The notes below the pieces were generated by a model. That model had not been told where the DNA came from. It did no database searches and worked only from the letters and a program-made list of their open reading frames with translations. Of a stretch of DNA of 36,729 nucleotides, positions 24,741 through 33,814 are shown in pieces. Source of the stretch: an uncultured Lachnospiraceae bacterium (GTDB taxonomy: Bacteria > Bacillota > Clostridia > Lachnospirales > Lachnospiraceae); assembly GCA_946552115.1 (NCBI GenBank), contig CAMNRH010000029.1:1-36729 (forward strand). Reading direction: 5' to 3'. Every line of letters starts with the position of its first letter. Positions within the stretch are counted from its first letter, which is position 1. Made by a program: the position numbers and the translations under genes.

Positions 24741-25616
24741 ATGGATAGAGTAGAGCTTAAGGCAATGGGAAAAATCAATCTGGGCCTTGATGTACTGAAA
24801 AAACGGGAAAACGGGTATCATGACGTCCGGATGGTGATGCAGACCGTATATCTTTATGACCAGATTGCCCTGTCAAAGAAACGGACGCCCGGTATTGATG
24901 TGGAGACGAATCTGTTTTTTCTGCCGTTAGATGAGAATAATCTGGCGTACAGGGCGGCGCGGATGCTGGCGGATGAGTTTCACATAACGGACGGTATTCA
25001 TATTGTGCTTGACAAGCGGATTCCGGTATCGGCGGGCATGGCAGGGGGCAGCGCAGATGCGGCGGCGGTACTTTACGGGATGAACCAGATGTTCGGCCTC
25101 GGCCTGACGGAAAGCGAACTTCAGAAACGGGGAGTGAAGCTGGGCGCGGATGTCCCTTACTGTATTATGAGGGGAACGGTTCTTGCAGAGGGCATCGGAG
25201 AGGAGCTTACGCCGCTTACGCAGTGTCCGAGGTGCTATGTGCTTCTCGCAAAACCGCCGGTGAATGTATCCACAAGACTTGTATATGAAAAATTTGACAG
25301 TCTGTCCGCCTGTGAGCATCCGGATATTGACGGAATTATTGACGGGCTTAATAAGCAGGATATAAAATGGATTGCATCCCGTATAGGGAATGTGCTGGAA
25401 AATGTTACGATTCAGGAGTATCCGGTCATTGAGGAGATAAAAAATGTCATGAAGTCTAAGGGGGCGCTGAATGCGATTATGAGCGGAAGCGGACCTACGG
25501 TATTCGGACTTTTCGAGGAACGGAGCAGAGCGCGTGAGGCGGCCGGAAAGATAAGGGAATTAAAATTGGCAAAGCAGGTGTATGTGACTACGATGCATCA
25601 TGCAAGGAGGAAATAA
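24741..25616 (+). CDS. ispE: 4-diphosphocytidyl-2-C-methyl-D-erythritol kinase
   Basis: This GHMP kinase phosphorylates CDP-methylerythritol in the non-mevalonate (MEP) pathway that makes isopentenyl diphosphate. The N-terminus AMGKINLGLDVLKKRENGYH is diagnostic. The ATP loop is PVSAGMAGGSADAAA, and the C-terminal motif is MSGSGPTVFGLF. I take ATG 24741 (protein of 291 residues) as the start because the family begins here and GGGAGA lies 10 bases upstream; an in-frame TTG at 24696 would add 15 unconserved residues. It is followed immediately by a GntR gene whose ribosome site lies inside its last codons. Confidence 0.96.
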   Translation: MDRVELKAMGKINLGLDVLKKRENGYHDVRMVMQTVYLYDQIALSKKRTPGIDVETNLFFLPLDENNLAYRAARMLADEFHITDGIHIVLDKRIPVSAGMAGGSADAAAVLYGMNQMFGLGLTESELQKRGVKLGADVPYCIMRGTVLAEGIGEELTPLTQCPRCYVLLAKPPVNVSTRLVYEKFDSLSACEHPDIDGIIDGLNKQDIKWIASRIGNVLENVTIQEYPVIEEIKNVMKSKGALNAIMSGSGPTVFGLFEERSRAREAAGKIRELKLAKQVYVTTMHHARRK

Positions 25617-25617
25617 A

Positions 25618-26295
25618 ATGGATACATTTTTTAATGTCAGCATGGATGAATATCTGCCGCTTCGGGATGTGGTATTTAAAACGCTGAGACAGGCAATTCT
25701 AAGAGGGGAGCTAAAGCCGGGAGAAAGGCTGATGGAGATTCAGCTTGCCAATAAGCTCGGAGTGAGCCGGACGCCCATCCGCGAGGCAATCCGCAAGCTC
25801 GAGCTGGAGGGCCTGGTTCTTATGATTCCGAGAAAGGGTGCGGAGGTCGCCGAGATTAAGGAAAAAGGTCTCAGGGATGTGCTGGAGGTCAGGCGTGCGC
25901 TTGAGGAATTATCCGTGCAGCTTGCCTGTGACAGAATTACCGCGGAGCAGTTAGAAGAGCTTGAGACGGCGGCGGAGGAGTTTCGGAAGGTGTTAAAAAG
26001 TGAGGATGTGACTGAAATAGCACAGGCGGACGTTCGCTTTCATGATGTAATTTATAAAGCGGCCGATAATCAGAGACTGATGCAGCTTTTAAATAATCTG
26101 GGAGAGCAGATGTACCGGTACCGTGTGGAATATCTGAAAGATTCCTCGGTATATGAGCAGCTGATAAAGGAGCATGAGGAGATTATCTCGCATCTTAAAA
26201 AGCATGAAAAAGAAAAAGCGGTAAAAATGATGTGCGAGCATATTGATAATCAGGTTACGGCAGTTACGGATGTCATTCGGACAAAAAAGAATTAA
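25618..26295 (+). CDS. GntR-family regulator, FadR/FCD subfamily
   Basis: A 225-residue regulator: an N-terminal winged helix (about 14-80, including ELKPGERLMEIQLANKLGVS and RTPIREAIRKLELEGL) and an all-helical FCD ligand-binding domain (about 88-222). The FCD domain carries the metal-ligand pattern of the family in RFHDVIY and ISHLKKHE. The start is ATG 25618, nine bases after AAGGAGG; an in-frame ATG at 25600 lies upstream of that site. It follows ispE by one base and is co-transcribed. FCD regulators usually sense small organic acids, but the ligand and targets here are unknown. Confidence 0.9.
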   Translation: MDTFFNVSMDEYLPLRDVVFKTLRQAILRGELKPGERLMEIQLANKLGVSRTPIREAIRKLELEGLVLMIPRKGAEVAEIKEKGLRDVLEVRRALEELSVQLACDRITAEQLEELETAAEEFRKVLKSEDVTEIAQADVRFHDVIYKAADNQRLMQLLNNLGEQMYRYRVEYLKDSSVYEQLIKEHEEIISHLKKHEKEKAVKMMCEHIDNQVTAVTDVIRTKKN

Positions 26296-26378
26296 TATAT
26301 AAATTTTCGGAAAAAACGGAATAATGCCGCGGGAATATGTGCATACTCTGTGCAGCTAAAAACAGAGGAGGTACATAT

Positions 26379-27113
26379 ATGTCAGGTAAATTTTTTCCGG
26401 GGGAGAATCATAAAAACAAAAATATATTAAACAACAATATTTTAGAAAAAAAGGATAGAAAGAAGCACATCATCTGTGGTATAATCGGAATCTGTATAAG
26501 TATGATTCTGACAGGAATCATTGTCCGGCAAAGAGCGGAGGCCGTAGACAGAAAAACTGCGGAAATTCAGGAGCGCCTTTCGGAAGAAGTATTTCGTTTT
26601 CATGTGCTGGCCAACAGCGACGGCAGCTCGGATCAGGAGGTAAAGCTTATGGTTCGGGACGAGATACTTGATTATATGGAAGAGAGTATGGGCGGGAAGG
26701 CATCGGCCGGCGATACGAAACTATGGGCGTCGTCGCATCTTAAGGAGCTTGAAAAAAAAGCGGATACGGTACTTGAGGAGAACGGCGCGGGTTACCGGGC
26801 ACATGCAGAGGTTACGTCCTGTTATTTTCCCAGAAAGGAGTACGGAGACGTTGTATTTCCGGAAGGGAATTATGAGGCGCTTCGCATAGAGCTGGGAAAG
26901 GCTTCGGGACATAATTGGTGGTGTGTATTATATCCCAATCTTTGTTTTATGGATACGACCTGTGCGGTAGTGAGCGACGAGGGAAAAAAGGAACTTAAGG
27001 AGGCACTTGAGGAAGACGAGTATGAGATGATTACGGCGGCCTCCGAGTTTAAGATACGGTGGTTTTTCTTCGGAGACGGTATGTTCGGAAAAAGTACGGA
27101 GGAAAAACAGTAA
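26379..27113 (+). CDS. spoIIR: Stage II sporulation protein R
   Basis: A 244-residue protein made in the forespore and exported to the intermembrane space. There it activates the SpoIIGA protease so that pro-sigma-E is processed in the mother cell. A single membrane helix spans about residues 31-49. The conserved outside domain has FRFHVLANSDGSSDQEVKL, near the middle YFPRKEYGDVVFPEGNYEAL, and GHNWWCVLYPNLCF. ATG 26379 follows GAGGAGG with 7-base spacing; an in-frame GTG at 26337 is rejected. A sigma-F promoter is expected, but I could not find a convincing one in the 83-base gap. Confidence 0.93.
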   Translation: MSGKFFPGENHKNKNILNNNILEKKDRKKHIICGIIGICISMILTGIIVRQRAEAVDRKTAEIQERLSEEVFRFHVLANSDGSSDQEVKLMVRDEILDYMEESMGGKASAGDTKLWASSHLKELEKKADTVLEENGAGYRAHAEVTSCYFPRKEYGDVVFPEGNYEALRIELGKASGHNWWCVLYPNLCFMDTTCAVVSDEGKKELKEALEEDEYEMITAASEFKIRWFFFGDGMFGKSTEEKQ

Positions 27114-27130
27114 GACATAGGGAGATGGCT

Positions 27131-28315
27131 ATGACCGAATTTTTGGTAAAGCATTTTGTGAAAGATTATGAGAATGTGGAAAAGGTGTCTGTCCGGACGG
27201 CATACGGAGTGCTGTCGAGTGTGGTAGGCATCTTTTGTAATGTGATTTTATTTGCGGTGAAATGGACAGTCGGGTTCTTGCTTCACAGTATTTCGGTTAT
27301 GGCGGATGCGTTTAATAATCTGTCGGACGCCGGTTCATCGGTAATCGGTCTGATAGGAGTGAAGATGGCGGGTAAGCCGGCGGACAGAGATCATCCTTTC
27401 GGACATGGGAGGATTGAGTACATAGCGGCACTTATCGTGTCGTTTATTGTAATAGAGGTGGGCATTACGTTTTTTAAGGATGCTGTGGAAAAGATAAGGG
27501 AACCGGAAAACCTCAGGTTTCAGCTCGTGTCCATAGCAATTTTAATTCTGTCTATAGGGGTGAAGCTCTGGATGGGGATGTTCAATCGAAAGCTGGGAAA
27601 GAGAATCGATTCGAAAGTACTGCTGGCTTCGGCGGCGGATGCGATGGGCGATGTGATTACAACGTCGGCAACGATTAGCTCTCTTGTTTTCTTCCGGGTA
27701 ACAGGACTCAATATAGACGGCGCCGTAGGATTAGGAGTTTCGCTGGTTGTTATGTGGGCAGGCATCGGGATTGCGAGGGATACGCTGGAACCGCTGATTG
27801 GCAAGCCGGTTGACCCGGAGGAATATGAAAAGATTACAAAATTCGTGGAAAAATACGACGGTATTGAGGGAAGCCATGATTTAATCGTACATAATTACGG
27901 ACCGGGAAGAAGTATGGCGTCAATCCATGCGGAGGTGCCGAATGACGTGGATATAGAGGTATCCCACGAAATTATTGATTCCATTGAAAGGGACGCGTCG
28001 AAAGAGCTTGGAATCTTTCTTGTTATTCATATGGATCCGGTAGAGATGAAGGATGAGCATGTATTGTCGGTAAAGAGACAGGTGCTCAGGATTCTGGACG
28101 CCCTTGACCCGGCGGTAAGTATCCATGATTTCCGTATGGTAGATGGTGAAGAACAGATTAATTTGATTTTTGATATGGTGGTTCCTTTTGAATATGATCA
28201 TAAGAAGCAGGATGAGCTTCGCACATCGCTTATGAAGCTTCTTGAAATTACTGACGACAGATATGAGTGTGTGATTACCGTAGAGAGGAGTTATGTGGGA
28301 AATGCAGAGGAGTAA
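27131..28315 (+). CDS. Cation diffusion facilitator (metal exporter)
   Basis: A 394-residue CDF-family transporter, which exchanges divalent metal ions such as zinc, iron or manganese for protons. Six membrane helices lie in the first about 210 residues. The helix II metal-site region is SVMADAFNNLSDAGSS, followed by DHPFGHGRIEY. The helix V site is ASAADAMGDVITTSA. A long cytosolic C-terminal domain follows (about 215-394), with IVHNYGPGRSMASIHAEV and more sequence than minimal CDFs. ATG 27131 is preferred, six bases after AGGGAG. It follows spoIIR by 17 bases. The metal is not assignable by eye. Confidence 0.92.
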   Translation: MTEFLVKHFVKDYENVEKVSVRTAYGVLSSVVGIFCNVILFAVKWTVGFLLHSISVMADAFNNLSDAGSSVIGLIGVKMAGKPADRDHPFGHGRIEYIAALIVSFIVIEVGITFFKDAVEKIREPENLRFQLVSIAILILSIGVKLWMGMFNRKLGKRIDSKVLLASAADAMGDVITTSATISSLVFFRVTGLNIDGAVGLGVSLVVMWAGIGIARDTLEPLIGKPVDPEEYEKITKFVEKYDGIEGSHDLIVHNYGPGRSMASIHAEVPNDVDIEVSHEIIDSIERDASKELGIFLVIHMDPVEMKDEHVLSVKRQVLRILDALDPAVSIHDFRMVDGEEQINLIFDMVVPFEYDHKKQDELRTSLMKLLEITDDRYECVITVERSYVGNAEE

Positions 28316-29024
28316 TCAATATAGCTTCGGCAGCAGAATCAGGTTCAGCGAGATAGACCATACAAAGCAGATAACGCTGCCGGGAATTGTGAATTATTTT
28401 CAGGATTGCAGTATTTTTCAGTCAGAAAAGCTGGGGTACGGCATCGAATATTTGAAAGAACACAAACGCGCATGGGTATTGTCCTCATGGCAGGTAGTGG
28501 CGGAGCGCTATCCGAAGCTGGGTGAGGGGGTGAAAGTCAGCACGTGGGCGGTAGATTTTAAGGGAATGTTTGGAAACCGTAATTTCTCTATAGAGGATGA
28601 AAACGGAGAGTATGCGGCATATGCCAATTCTCTGTGGGTGTATATGGATACCGAAAGGGGGCGTCCGGCGAGGCCGCCGGTGCAGGAGACGGAGGCTTAC
28701 GGGACGGGAGAGGCCTTAAAAATGGATTATGCTTCCCGCAAGATTAAGCTTCCGGAGGAAATGGAGAAATTTCCGGGATTTCCGGTAAGGAAATGCCATA
28801 TTGATACAAATGAGCATGTAAATAACTGTCAGTATGTGCAGATGGCTCTGGAGACTGTAGATGAGGACAGAAGGGTACGGCAGCTCCGTGCGGAGTACAA
28901 GCGTTCGGCGGTCTGCGGCGATACGATAATACCGGAAATTTATAAGGATGAGACGCATGCGGTTGTGAAGCTGTGTGATACGAATGACAGTCCTTACGCA
29001 GTGATTGAGTTTACATGGGAGTAA
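28293..29024 (+). CDS. Acyl-ACP thioesterase
   Basis: A 243-residue tandem hot-dog-fold enzyme (Acyl-ACP_TE/FatA-FatB type) that hydrolyses acyl-ACP and releases free fatty acids. The first half contains FSEIDHTKQITLPGIVNYFQ and the aromatic substrate loop SSWQVVAERYP. The second half has the active-site stretch CHIDTNEHVNNCQYVQMALE with the catalytic Asp/Asn/His/Glu region. The frame overlaps the CDF stop. ATG 28293 is only two bases after AGGAG, while ATG 28302 is 11 bases after it, so the start is uncertain by three residues. The chain-length preference is unknown. Confidence 0.9.
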   Translation: MWEMQRSNQYSFGSRIRFSEIDHTKQITLPGIVNYFQDCSIFQSEKLGYGIEYLKEHKRAWVLSSWQVVAERYPKLGEGVKVSTWAVDFKGMFGNRNFSIEDENGEYAAYANSLWVYMDTERGRPARPPVQETEAYGTGEALKMDYASRKIKLPEEMEKFPGFPVRKCHIDTNEHVNNCQYVQMALETVDEDRRVRQLRAEYKRSAVCGDTIIPEIYKDETHAVVKLCDTNDSPYAVIEFTWE

Positions 29025-29066
29025 CAGTAAAGATAATCCGCAGATTGCGGAAATATAGGAGAAAAG

Positions 29067-29906
29067 ATGAGATTAACAGATGAATTGGGAAAAAGGCGGA
29101 TGCTTACAGTAGTAAAAAGGACAGACTTTGGCGTTTATCTTGGGACGAAAGACGAGAGGGTTCTTCTTCCGAAAAAGGAGGCGCCTGAGGGAACGGAGCC
29201 CGGAGATTCGGTGGAGGTATTTTTATATAAAGATTCCGATGACAGGATGATTGCAACCACCCGTGTGCCGGCAATTACACTTGGGGGCCTGGCGGTTCTC
29301 GGCGTAAAAGATACGGGAAAAATCGGCGCATTTCTCGACTGGGGACTCCCGAAAGATTTGCTTTTGCCCTTTAAGGAGCAGACAGTAAGGGTAAAAAAGG
29401 GGGATCGTGTATTAGTGAGCCTGTATGTGGACAAGAGTGAAAGGCTGTGCGCAACCATGAAAGTATACGGGATGCTTCGTACGGATTCCCCCTATAAAAA
29501 GGATGATGCGGTAGAGGGAATCATCTATGATACCAGTGAGAAATTCGGAGCCTTTGTGGCGGTTGACAACTGTTACAGCGCATTAATTCCGAAGCGTGAG
29601 GCATACGGAGAGCTGCGGGTAGGAGATACGGTGCATGGAAGAGTTGTGAAAGTGAAAGAGGACGGTAAGCTGGATCTGAGCGTGCGGGAAAAGGCTTTTA
29701 TACAGATGGATGCAGATGCGCAGATGATACTGGAAAAAATGAAAGGCCTTGGAGGAAAGCTTCCCTTTACGGATAAAGCAGAGCCGGAGCGAATAAAGAG
29801 GGAGCTGGGCCTTAGTAAAAGTGCCTTTAAAAGGGCGGTAGGAAAGCTTTTAAAGGAGCAGAAGCTACAAATTATGGAAAACAGTATTGAAATCCTGAAG
29901 AAATAG
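29067..29906 (+). CDS. cvfB: CvfB-like S1-domain RNA-binding protein
   Basis: A 279-residue protein with the CvfB plan: three S1-like OB domains (about 5-65, 70-135 and 145-215) and a C-terminal winged helix (about 225-279). The segments SEKFGAFVAVD and VHGRVVKVKEDGKLDLS are typical S1 strands. ELGLSKSAFKRAVGKLLKEQ is the winged-helix recognition region. In staphylococci CvfB influences virulence gene expression and RNA stability; here an RNA-binding role is all that can be said. GGAGAAAAG precedes ATG 29067. A promoter for the next gene is embedded in its last codons. Confidence 0.88.
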   Translation: MRLTDELGKRRMLTVVKRTDFGVYLGTKDERVLLPKKEAPEGTEPGDSVEVFLYKDSDDRMIATTRVPAITLGGLAVLGVKDTGKIGAFLDWGLPKDLLLPFKEQTVRVKKGDRVLVSLYVDKSERLCATMKVYGMLRTDSPYKKDDAVEGIIYDTSEKFGAFVAVDNCYSALIPKREAYGELRVGDTVHGRVVKVKEDGKLDLSVREKAFIQMDADAQMILEKMKGLGGKLPFTDKAEPERIKRELGLSKSAFKRAVGKLLKEQKLQIMENSIEILKK

Positions 29907-29914
29907 GTTATAAT
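29887..29914 (+). promoter_or_regulatory. Promoter of the 77-residue gene
   Basis: TTGAAA (29887-29892), a 16-base spacer and TATAAT (29909-29914) overlap the cvfB stop codon. The predicted start is about 40 bases before the small gene. Confidence 0.65.
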
Positions 29915-29959
29915 AAGGGCGTAAATGATAAATGGAATAGATGAAAGGAGTAATAGAAA

Positions 29960-30193
29960 ATGAAAGTCCAGAATATTACAGATATTGAAAAATTCTTTAA
30001 GGTAGTAGATGAATGCAAGGGAAAGGTAGAGCTGGTAACAGGCGAGGGCGACAGATTGAATCTGAAATCGAAACTGTCACAGTATGTTTCTATGGCGAAT
30101 ATTTTTTCAAACGGAGAGATTCCGGAGCTTGAGCTTGTTGCTCATGAGAAAGAAGATATTGACAGATTAGTTGCATTTATGATTAATGGCTAG
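29960..30193 (+). CDS. Small conserved-looking protein of unknown function (77 residues)
   Basis: I do not recognise a characterised family. The protein reads MKVQNITDIEKFFKVVDECK at its start and continues with an alternating helix/strand pattern to IDRLVAFMING. It is acidic and soluble, with no signal or membrane helix. The coding call is well supported. AAAGGAG lies 9 bases before the ATG, a good promoter overlaps the end of cvfB, and a strong terminator follows at once. It is therefore its own transcription unit between cvfB and dnaE. Its size and isolation suggest a regulatory or accessory role, but nothing in the sequence proves one. Confidence 0.8.
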   Translation: MKVQNITDIEKFFKVVDECKGKVELVTGEGDRLNLKSKLSQYVSMANIFSNGEIPELELVAHEKEDIDRLVAFMING

Positions 30194-30209
30194 TAAAATA
30201 GAGGATATG

Positions 30210-30248
30210 AACCCCGGGAGACTGGACGTTAGTTTCCCGGGGGTTTTT
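30210..30248 (+). terminator. Terminator between the small gene and dnaE
   Basis: The arms around 30210-30223 (ACCCCGGGAGACT) and 30231-30245 (AGTTTCCCGGGGGT) pair with one bulge and one mismatch around a 7-base loop, followed by TTTTT. dnaE begins only about 25 bases later, so some read-through or another promoter must feed it. Confidence 0.8.
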
Positions 30249-30270
30249 CAATTGTTCGGAGGATAAGATT

Positions 30271-33200
30271 ATGAGCTTTGCGCATTTACATGTCCATACG
30301 GAGTATAGTCTTTTGGACGGCTCTAACAAAATTAAAGAATGCATATCCAGAGTGAAGGAGCTTGGAATGAACAGCGTGGCAATCACGGACCACGGCTGTA
30401 TGTTCGGTGTGATTGATTTTTATAAGGCGGCAAAAGCGGCGGGGATTAAGCCGGTACTCGGCTGTGAGGTTTATGTGGCGCCGGGCTCCAGATTCGATAA
30501 GGAAGCGGTGGGAGGCGGGGACGACAGATATTATCATCTTGTTTTGCTCGCGGAAAATCAGGAGGGCTATCAGAATCTTGTGAAGCTCGTTTCGAAAGGC
30601 TACACGGAGGGCTATTATTATAAGCCCCGCGTGGATATGGAGGTGCTTGAAAGGTATCATAAGGGAATCATTGCTCTCAGCGCGTGTCTTGCGGGGGAGG
30701 TGCAGAAAAACATTGCCAGGGGAATGTACAGTGAGGGGAAGGCTGCCGCGCTTCGATATGAGGAGCTGTTCGGAAAGGGAAATTTCTTCCTGGAGCTTCA
30801 GGACCACGGGATGATGGAGCAGCAGATGGTGAATCAGTCGCTGCTTCGGATGTCGCAGGAGACGGGGATTGAGCTGGTGGCGACCAATGATGTGCACTAT
30901 ACCTGTGCGGAGGATGAAAAGCCCCATGATATTCTGCTTTGTATCCAGACCGGAAAAAAACTGGCGGATGAGGACCGTATGAGATATGAGGGCGGTCAGT
31001 ACTATATCAAATCCGAGGAGGAGATGAAAGCTCTCTTCCCATATGCCCTTCAGGCCCTTGAGAATACTCAGAAAATTGCCGACAGATGCAATGTGGAAAT
31101 TGAATTCGGTGTGACAAAGCTTCCCAGGTATGATGTGCCGGAGGGGTATACGTCATGGGAATATTTAAATCAGTTATGCTATGACGGTTTAAAGCGCCGT
31201 TATCCGAACCCGGACCGGGGGCTTAAAGACCGTTTGGAATATGAGCTGTCCGTCATTCAGTCTATGGGCTATGTGGATTATTTTCTGATTGTATGGGATT
31301 TTATTAAATATGCAAAGGATAACGGAATTATGGTCGGCCCGGGACGCGGCTCGGCGGCGGGGAGTATTGTGTCCTACTGCCTTGAGATTACTACCATAGA
31401 TCCAATCCGGTATCAGCTTCTGTTTGAGCGTTTCCTGAATCCCGAGCGCGTATCCATGCCTGATATAGACGTGGATTTCTGCTTCGAGAGAAGGCAGGAG
31501 GTTATTGATTATGTAGTGCGCAAATACGGCCCGGATCGGGTCGTGCAGATTGTAACCTTTGGTACCCTTGCGGCCCGCGGTGTAATCCGGGATGTGGGAA
31601 GAGTCATGGATCTTCCGTACGCATTTGTGGATACGATTGCGAAGATGATTCCGAAGGAGCTTAATATTACGTTGGAGCGCGCGCTTAAAACGAGCGCCGA
31701 CCTTAAAAAATCCTACGGGGAGGATCCGCAGGTAAAAGAGCTGGTGGATATGTCCATGCGTCTGGAGGGACTGCCGAGGCATACCTCCATGCATGCGGCG
31801 GGGGTTGTAATCAGCCAGAAAGCGGTGGATGAGTATGTTCCCCTTTCGCTGGGCTCCGACGGCTCGGTGACAACACAGTTTACAATGACGACACTGGAGG
31901 AGTTAGGGCTTCTTAAGATGGATTTTCTTGGACTCCGGACGCTGACAGTTATCCGTGACGCGGTGGATCTTGCGAGTAAGAGTGCGGGAAAAACAATCAA
32001 TATGGACACGATTGATTATGACGATAAGGCGGTGTTTGATTCCATTGGAAGCGGGCGGACCGACGGCGTATTCCAGCTTGAGAGCGGCGGGATGAAAAGC
32101 TTTATGAAAGAGCTTAAGCCCAGAAATCTTGAGGACGTGATTGCGGGGATTTCCCTGTATCGGCCGGGTCCGATGGATTTTATTCCGCAGTATATTAAGG
32201 GGAAAAATCATCCGGAGCTTATCACCTATGACTGTCCGCAGCTTGAGGGAATTTTGGAGCCGACCTATGGATGCATCGTATATCAGGAGCAGGTCATGCA
32301 GATTGTGCGCGACCTGGCAGGGTACACGCTGGGGCGGAGCGACCTCTTAAGACGTGCAATGTCCAAAAAAAAGGGCGACGTTATGAAAAAAGAGCGTCAG
32401 AGCTTTGTCTATGGGAATCCGGAGGAAAATGTGCCGGGATGTATCGCGAACGGCATTGATGAGAAGACCGCAAATAAGATTTATGACGAGATGATTGATT
32501 TTGCAAAATATGCGTTTAACAAGTCCCATGCGGCGGCTTACGCGGTGGTGGCGTATCAGACGGCGTGGCTGAAATATTATTACCCGGTAGAATTTATGGC
32601 GGCGCTTATGACCTCCTGTATTGATAATCCCTCTAAGGTATCGGAATATATTTATACATGCCGGCAGATGGGAATAAAAATTTTGCCCCCGGATATTAAT
32701 AAAGGAATAGGGACCTTTTCCGTGGACGGCGGAAATATCCGGTTCGGCCTTGCGGCGATTAAAAGCATCGGAAAGCCTGTGATAGAAGCAGTTATTGCGG
32801 AGCGCACGGCGCACGGAGAGTTTAAGACGCTTAAGGATTTTATTGAGCGAATGTCCGGAAAAGAAATTAATAAACGGGTAATTGAGAATTTTATTAAATC
32901 AGGGGCGTTTGACGGGCTCCGGGGAACAAGAAAACAATTTATGATTACTTACGTGCGGGTGCTTGATCAGGTGCAGCAACAGAAAAAGCATTCTATGGCG
33001 GGCCAGATGACGCTGTTTGATCTGGTGGACGAGGAGCAGAAAGCAGAATTTGATATACCGCTTCCGGATGTGGGAGAGTATGAAAAGGAAGAAAGGCTTG
33101 CATTTGAGAAAGAGGTTTTGGGCGTTTATTTAAGCGGGCATCCGATGGAGGATTATGAGGAGAAGTGGCGGAAGAATATTTCCCACACGACTTTGGATTT

Positions 33201-33744
33201 TCAGATTGATGAGGAGACAGGGCGCACGAAAGTGAGGGACGGCGCGCGGGAGACCGTAGGCGGAATTATTGCGGGAAAGACGATTAAGTATACGAAAACA
33301 AATAAAACCATGTGTTTTCTTACGCTTGAGGATTTAGCGGGTACTGTTGAAGTGGTCGTCTTTCCGAGAGACTATGAAAAGTATCGGCAGCATCTTGAGG
33401 AGGAGAACAAAATCTTTGTCAGGGGCCGGGTGTCGGAGGAGGACGACGCGCCGAGCAAAATGATCTGCGAGACGGTAATTCCCTTTGAACAGACCAAAAA
33501 AGAGCTGTGGCTTCAGTTTGCGGATAAGGCGGCATTTCTAAAGGGGGAGCAGACGCTCTATGAGATGACGGGAAGCTCTGACGGAGAGGATGAGGTGGTC
33601 ATTTTCTTAAGGGCGGAGCGTGCGGTAAAAAGACTTCCGGCAAACAGGAATGTACGCGTGGAGCCGGGTTTATTGAGCAGATTGACGAATTATCTCGGAG
33701 AATCTTGTGTAAAAGTAATAGAAAAAGTCATTGAAAACATCTGA
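30271..33744 (+). CDS. dnaE: DNA polymerase III alpha subunit (DnaE1 type)
   Basis: A full-length 1157-residue replicative polymerase. The PHP domain is N-terminal (FAHLHVHTEYSLLDGSNKIKE). The palm carries the catalytic aspartates in PDIDVDF (398-402) and the third at D551 in LKMDFLGLRT. A helix-hairpin-helix region follows, then an OB fold near 1000-1080 (VGGIIAGKTIKYTKTNKTMCF). It is DnaE rather than PolC because there is no inserted exonuclease domain and the PHP domain is terminal. GGAGG precedes ATG 30271. The next gene, pfkA, follows after 70 bases and has its own promoter within the dnaE tail. Confidence 0.97.
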   Translation: MSFAHLHVHTEYSLLDGSNKIKECISRVKELGMNSVAITDHGCMFGVIDFYKAAKAAGIKPVLGCEVYVAPGSRFDKEAVGGGDDRYYHLVLLAENQEGYQNLVKLVSKGYTEGYYYKPRVDMEVLERYHKGIIALSACLAGEVQKNIARGMYSEGKAAALRYEELFGKGNFFLELQDHGMMEQQMVNQSLLRMSQETGIELVATNDVHYTCAEDEKPHDILLCIQTGKKLADEDRMRYEGGQYYIKSEEEMKALFPYALQALENTQKIADRCNVEIEFGVTKLPRYDVPEGYTSWEYLNQLCYDGLKRRYPNPDRGLKDRLEYELSVIQSMGYVDYFLIVWDFIKYAKDNGIMVGPGRGSAAGSIVSYCLEITTIDPIRYQLLFERFLNPERVSMPDIDVDFCFERRQEVIDYVVRKYGPDRVVQIVTFGTLAARGVIRDVGRVMDLPYAFVDTIAKMIPKELNITLERALKTSADLKKSYGEDPQVKELVDMSMRLEGLPRHTSMHAAGVVISQKAVDEYVPLSLGSDGSVTTQFTMTTLEELGLLKMDFLGLRTLTVIRDAVDLASKSAGKTINMDTIDYDDKAVFDSIGSGRTDGVFQLESGGMKSFMKELKPRNLEDVIAGISLYRPGPMDFIPQYIKGKNHPELITYDCPQLEGILEPTYGCIVYQEQVMQIVRDLAGYTLGRSDLLRRAMSKKKGDVMKKERQSFVYGNPEENVPGCIANGIDEKTANKIYDEMIDFAKYAFNKSHAAAYAVVAYQTAWLKYYYPVEFMAALMTSCIDNPSKVSEYIYTCRQMGIKILPPDINKGIGTFSVDGGNIRFGLAAIKSIGKPVIEAVIAERTAHGEFKTLKDFIERMSGKEINKRVIENFIKSGAFDGLRGTRKQFMITYVRVLDQVQQQKKHSMAGQMTLFDLVDEEQKAEFDIPLPDVGEYEKEERLAFEKEVLGVYLSGHPMEDYEEKWRKNISHTTLDFQIDEETGRTKVRDGARETVGGIIAGKTIKYTKTNKTMCFLTLEDLAGTVEVVVFPRDYEKYRQHLEEENKIFVRGRVSEEDDAPSKMICETVIPFEQTKKELWLQFADKAAFLKGEQTLYEMTGSSDGEDEVVIFLRAERAVKRLPANRNVRVEPGLLSRLTNYLGESCVKVIEKVIENI

Positions 33745-33759
33745 CAATTCATGTAAAAT
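33731..33759 (+). promoter_or_regulatory. Promoter of pfkA
   Basis: TTGAAA (33731-33736), a 17-base spacer and TAAAAT (33754-33759) span the dnaE stop codon and lie about 55 bases before the pfkA ATG. Confidence 0.6.
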
Positions 33760-33814
33760 GTGGCGTGACAGAAATAAATTCATGAAATGAAAGCATACAA
33801 TGGAGGAGATAATC

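Noticed and set aside
26296-26378. Possible sigma-F promoter before spoIIR
   Set aside because: GCATA occurs at 26341 and GGAATAATG upstream, but spacing and -10 matches are too poor to call.
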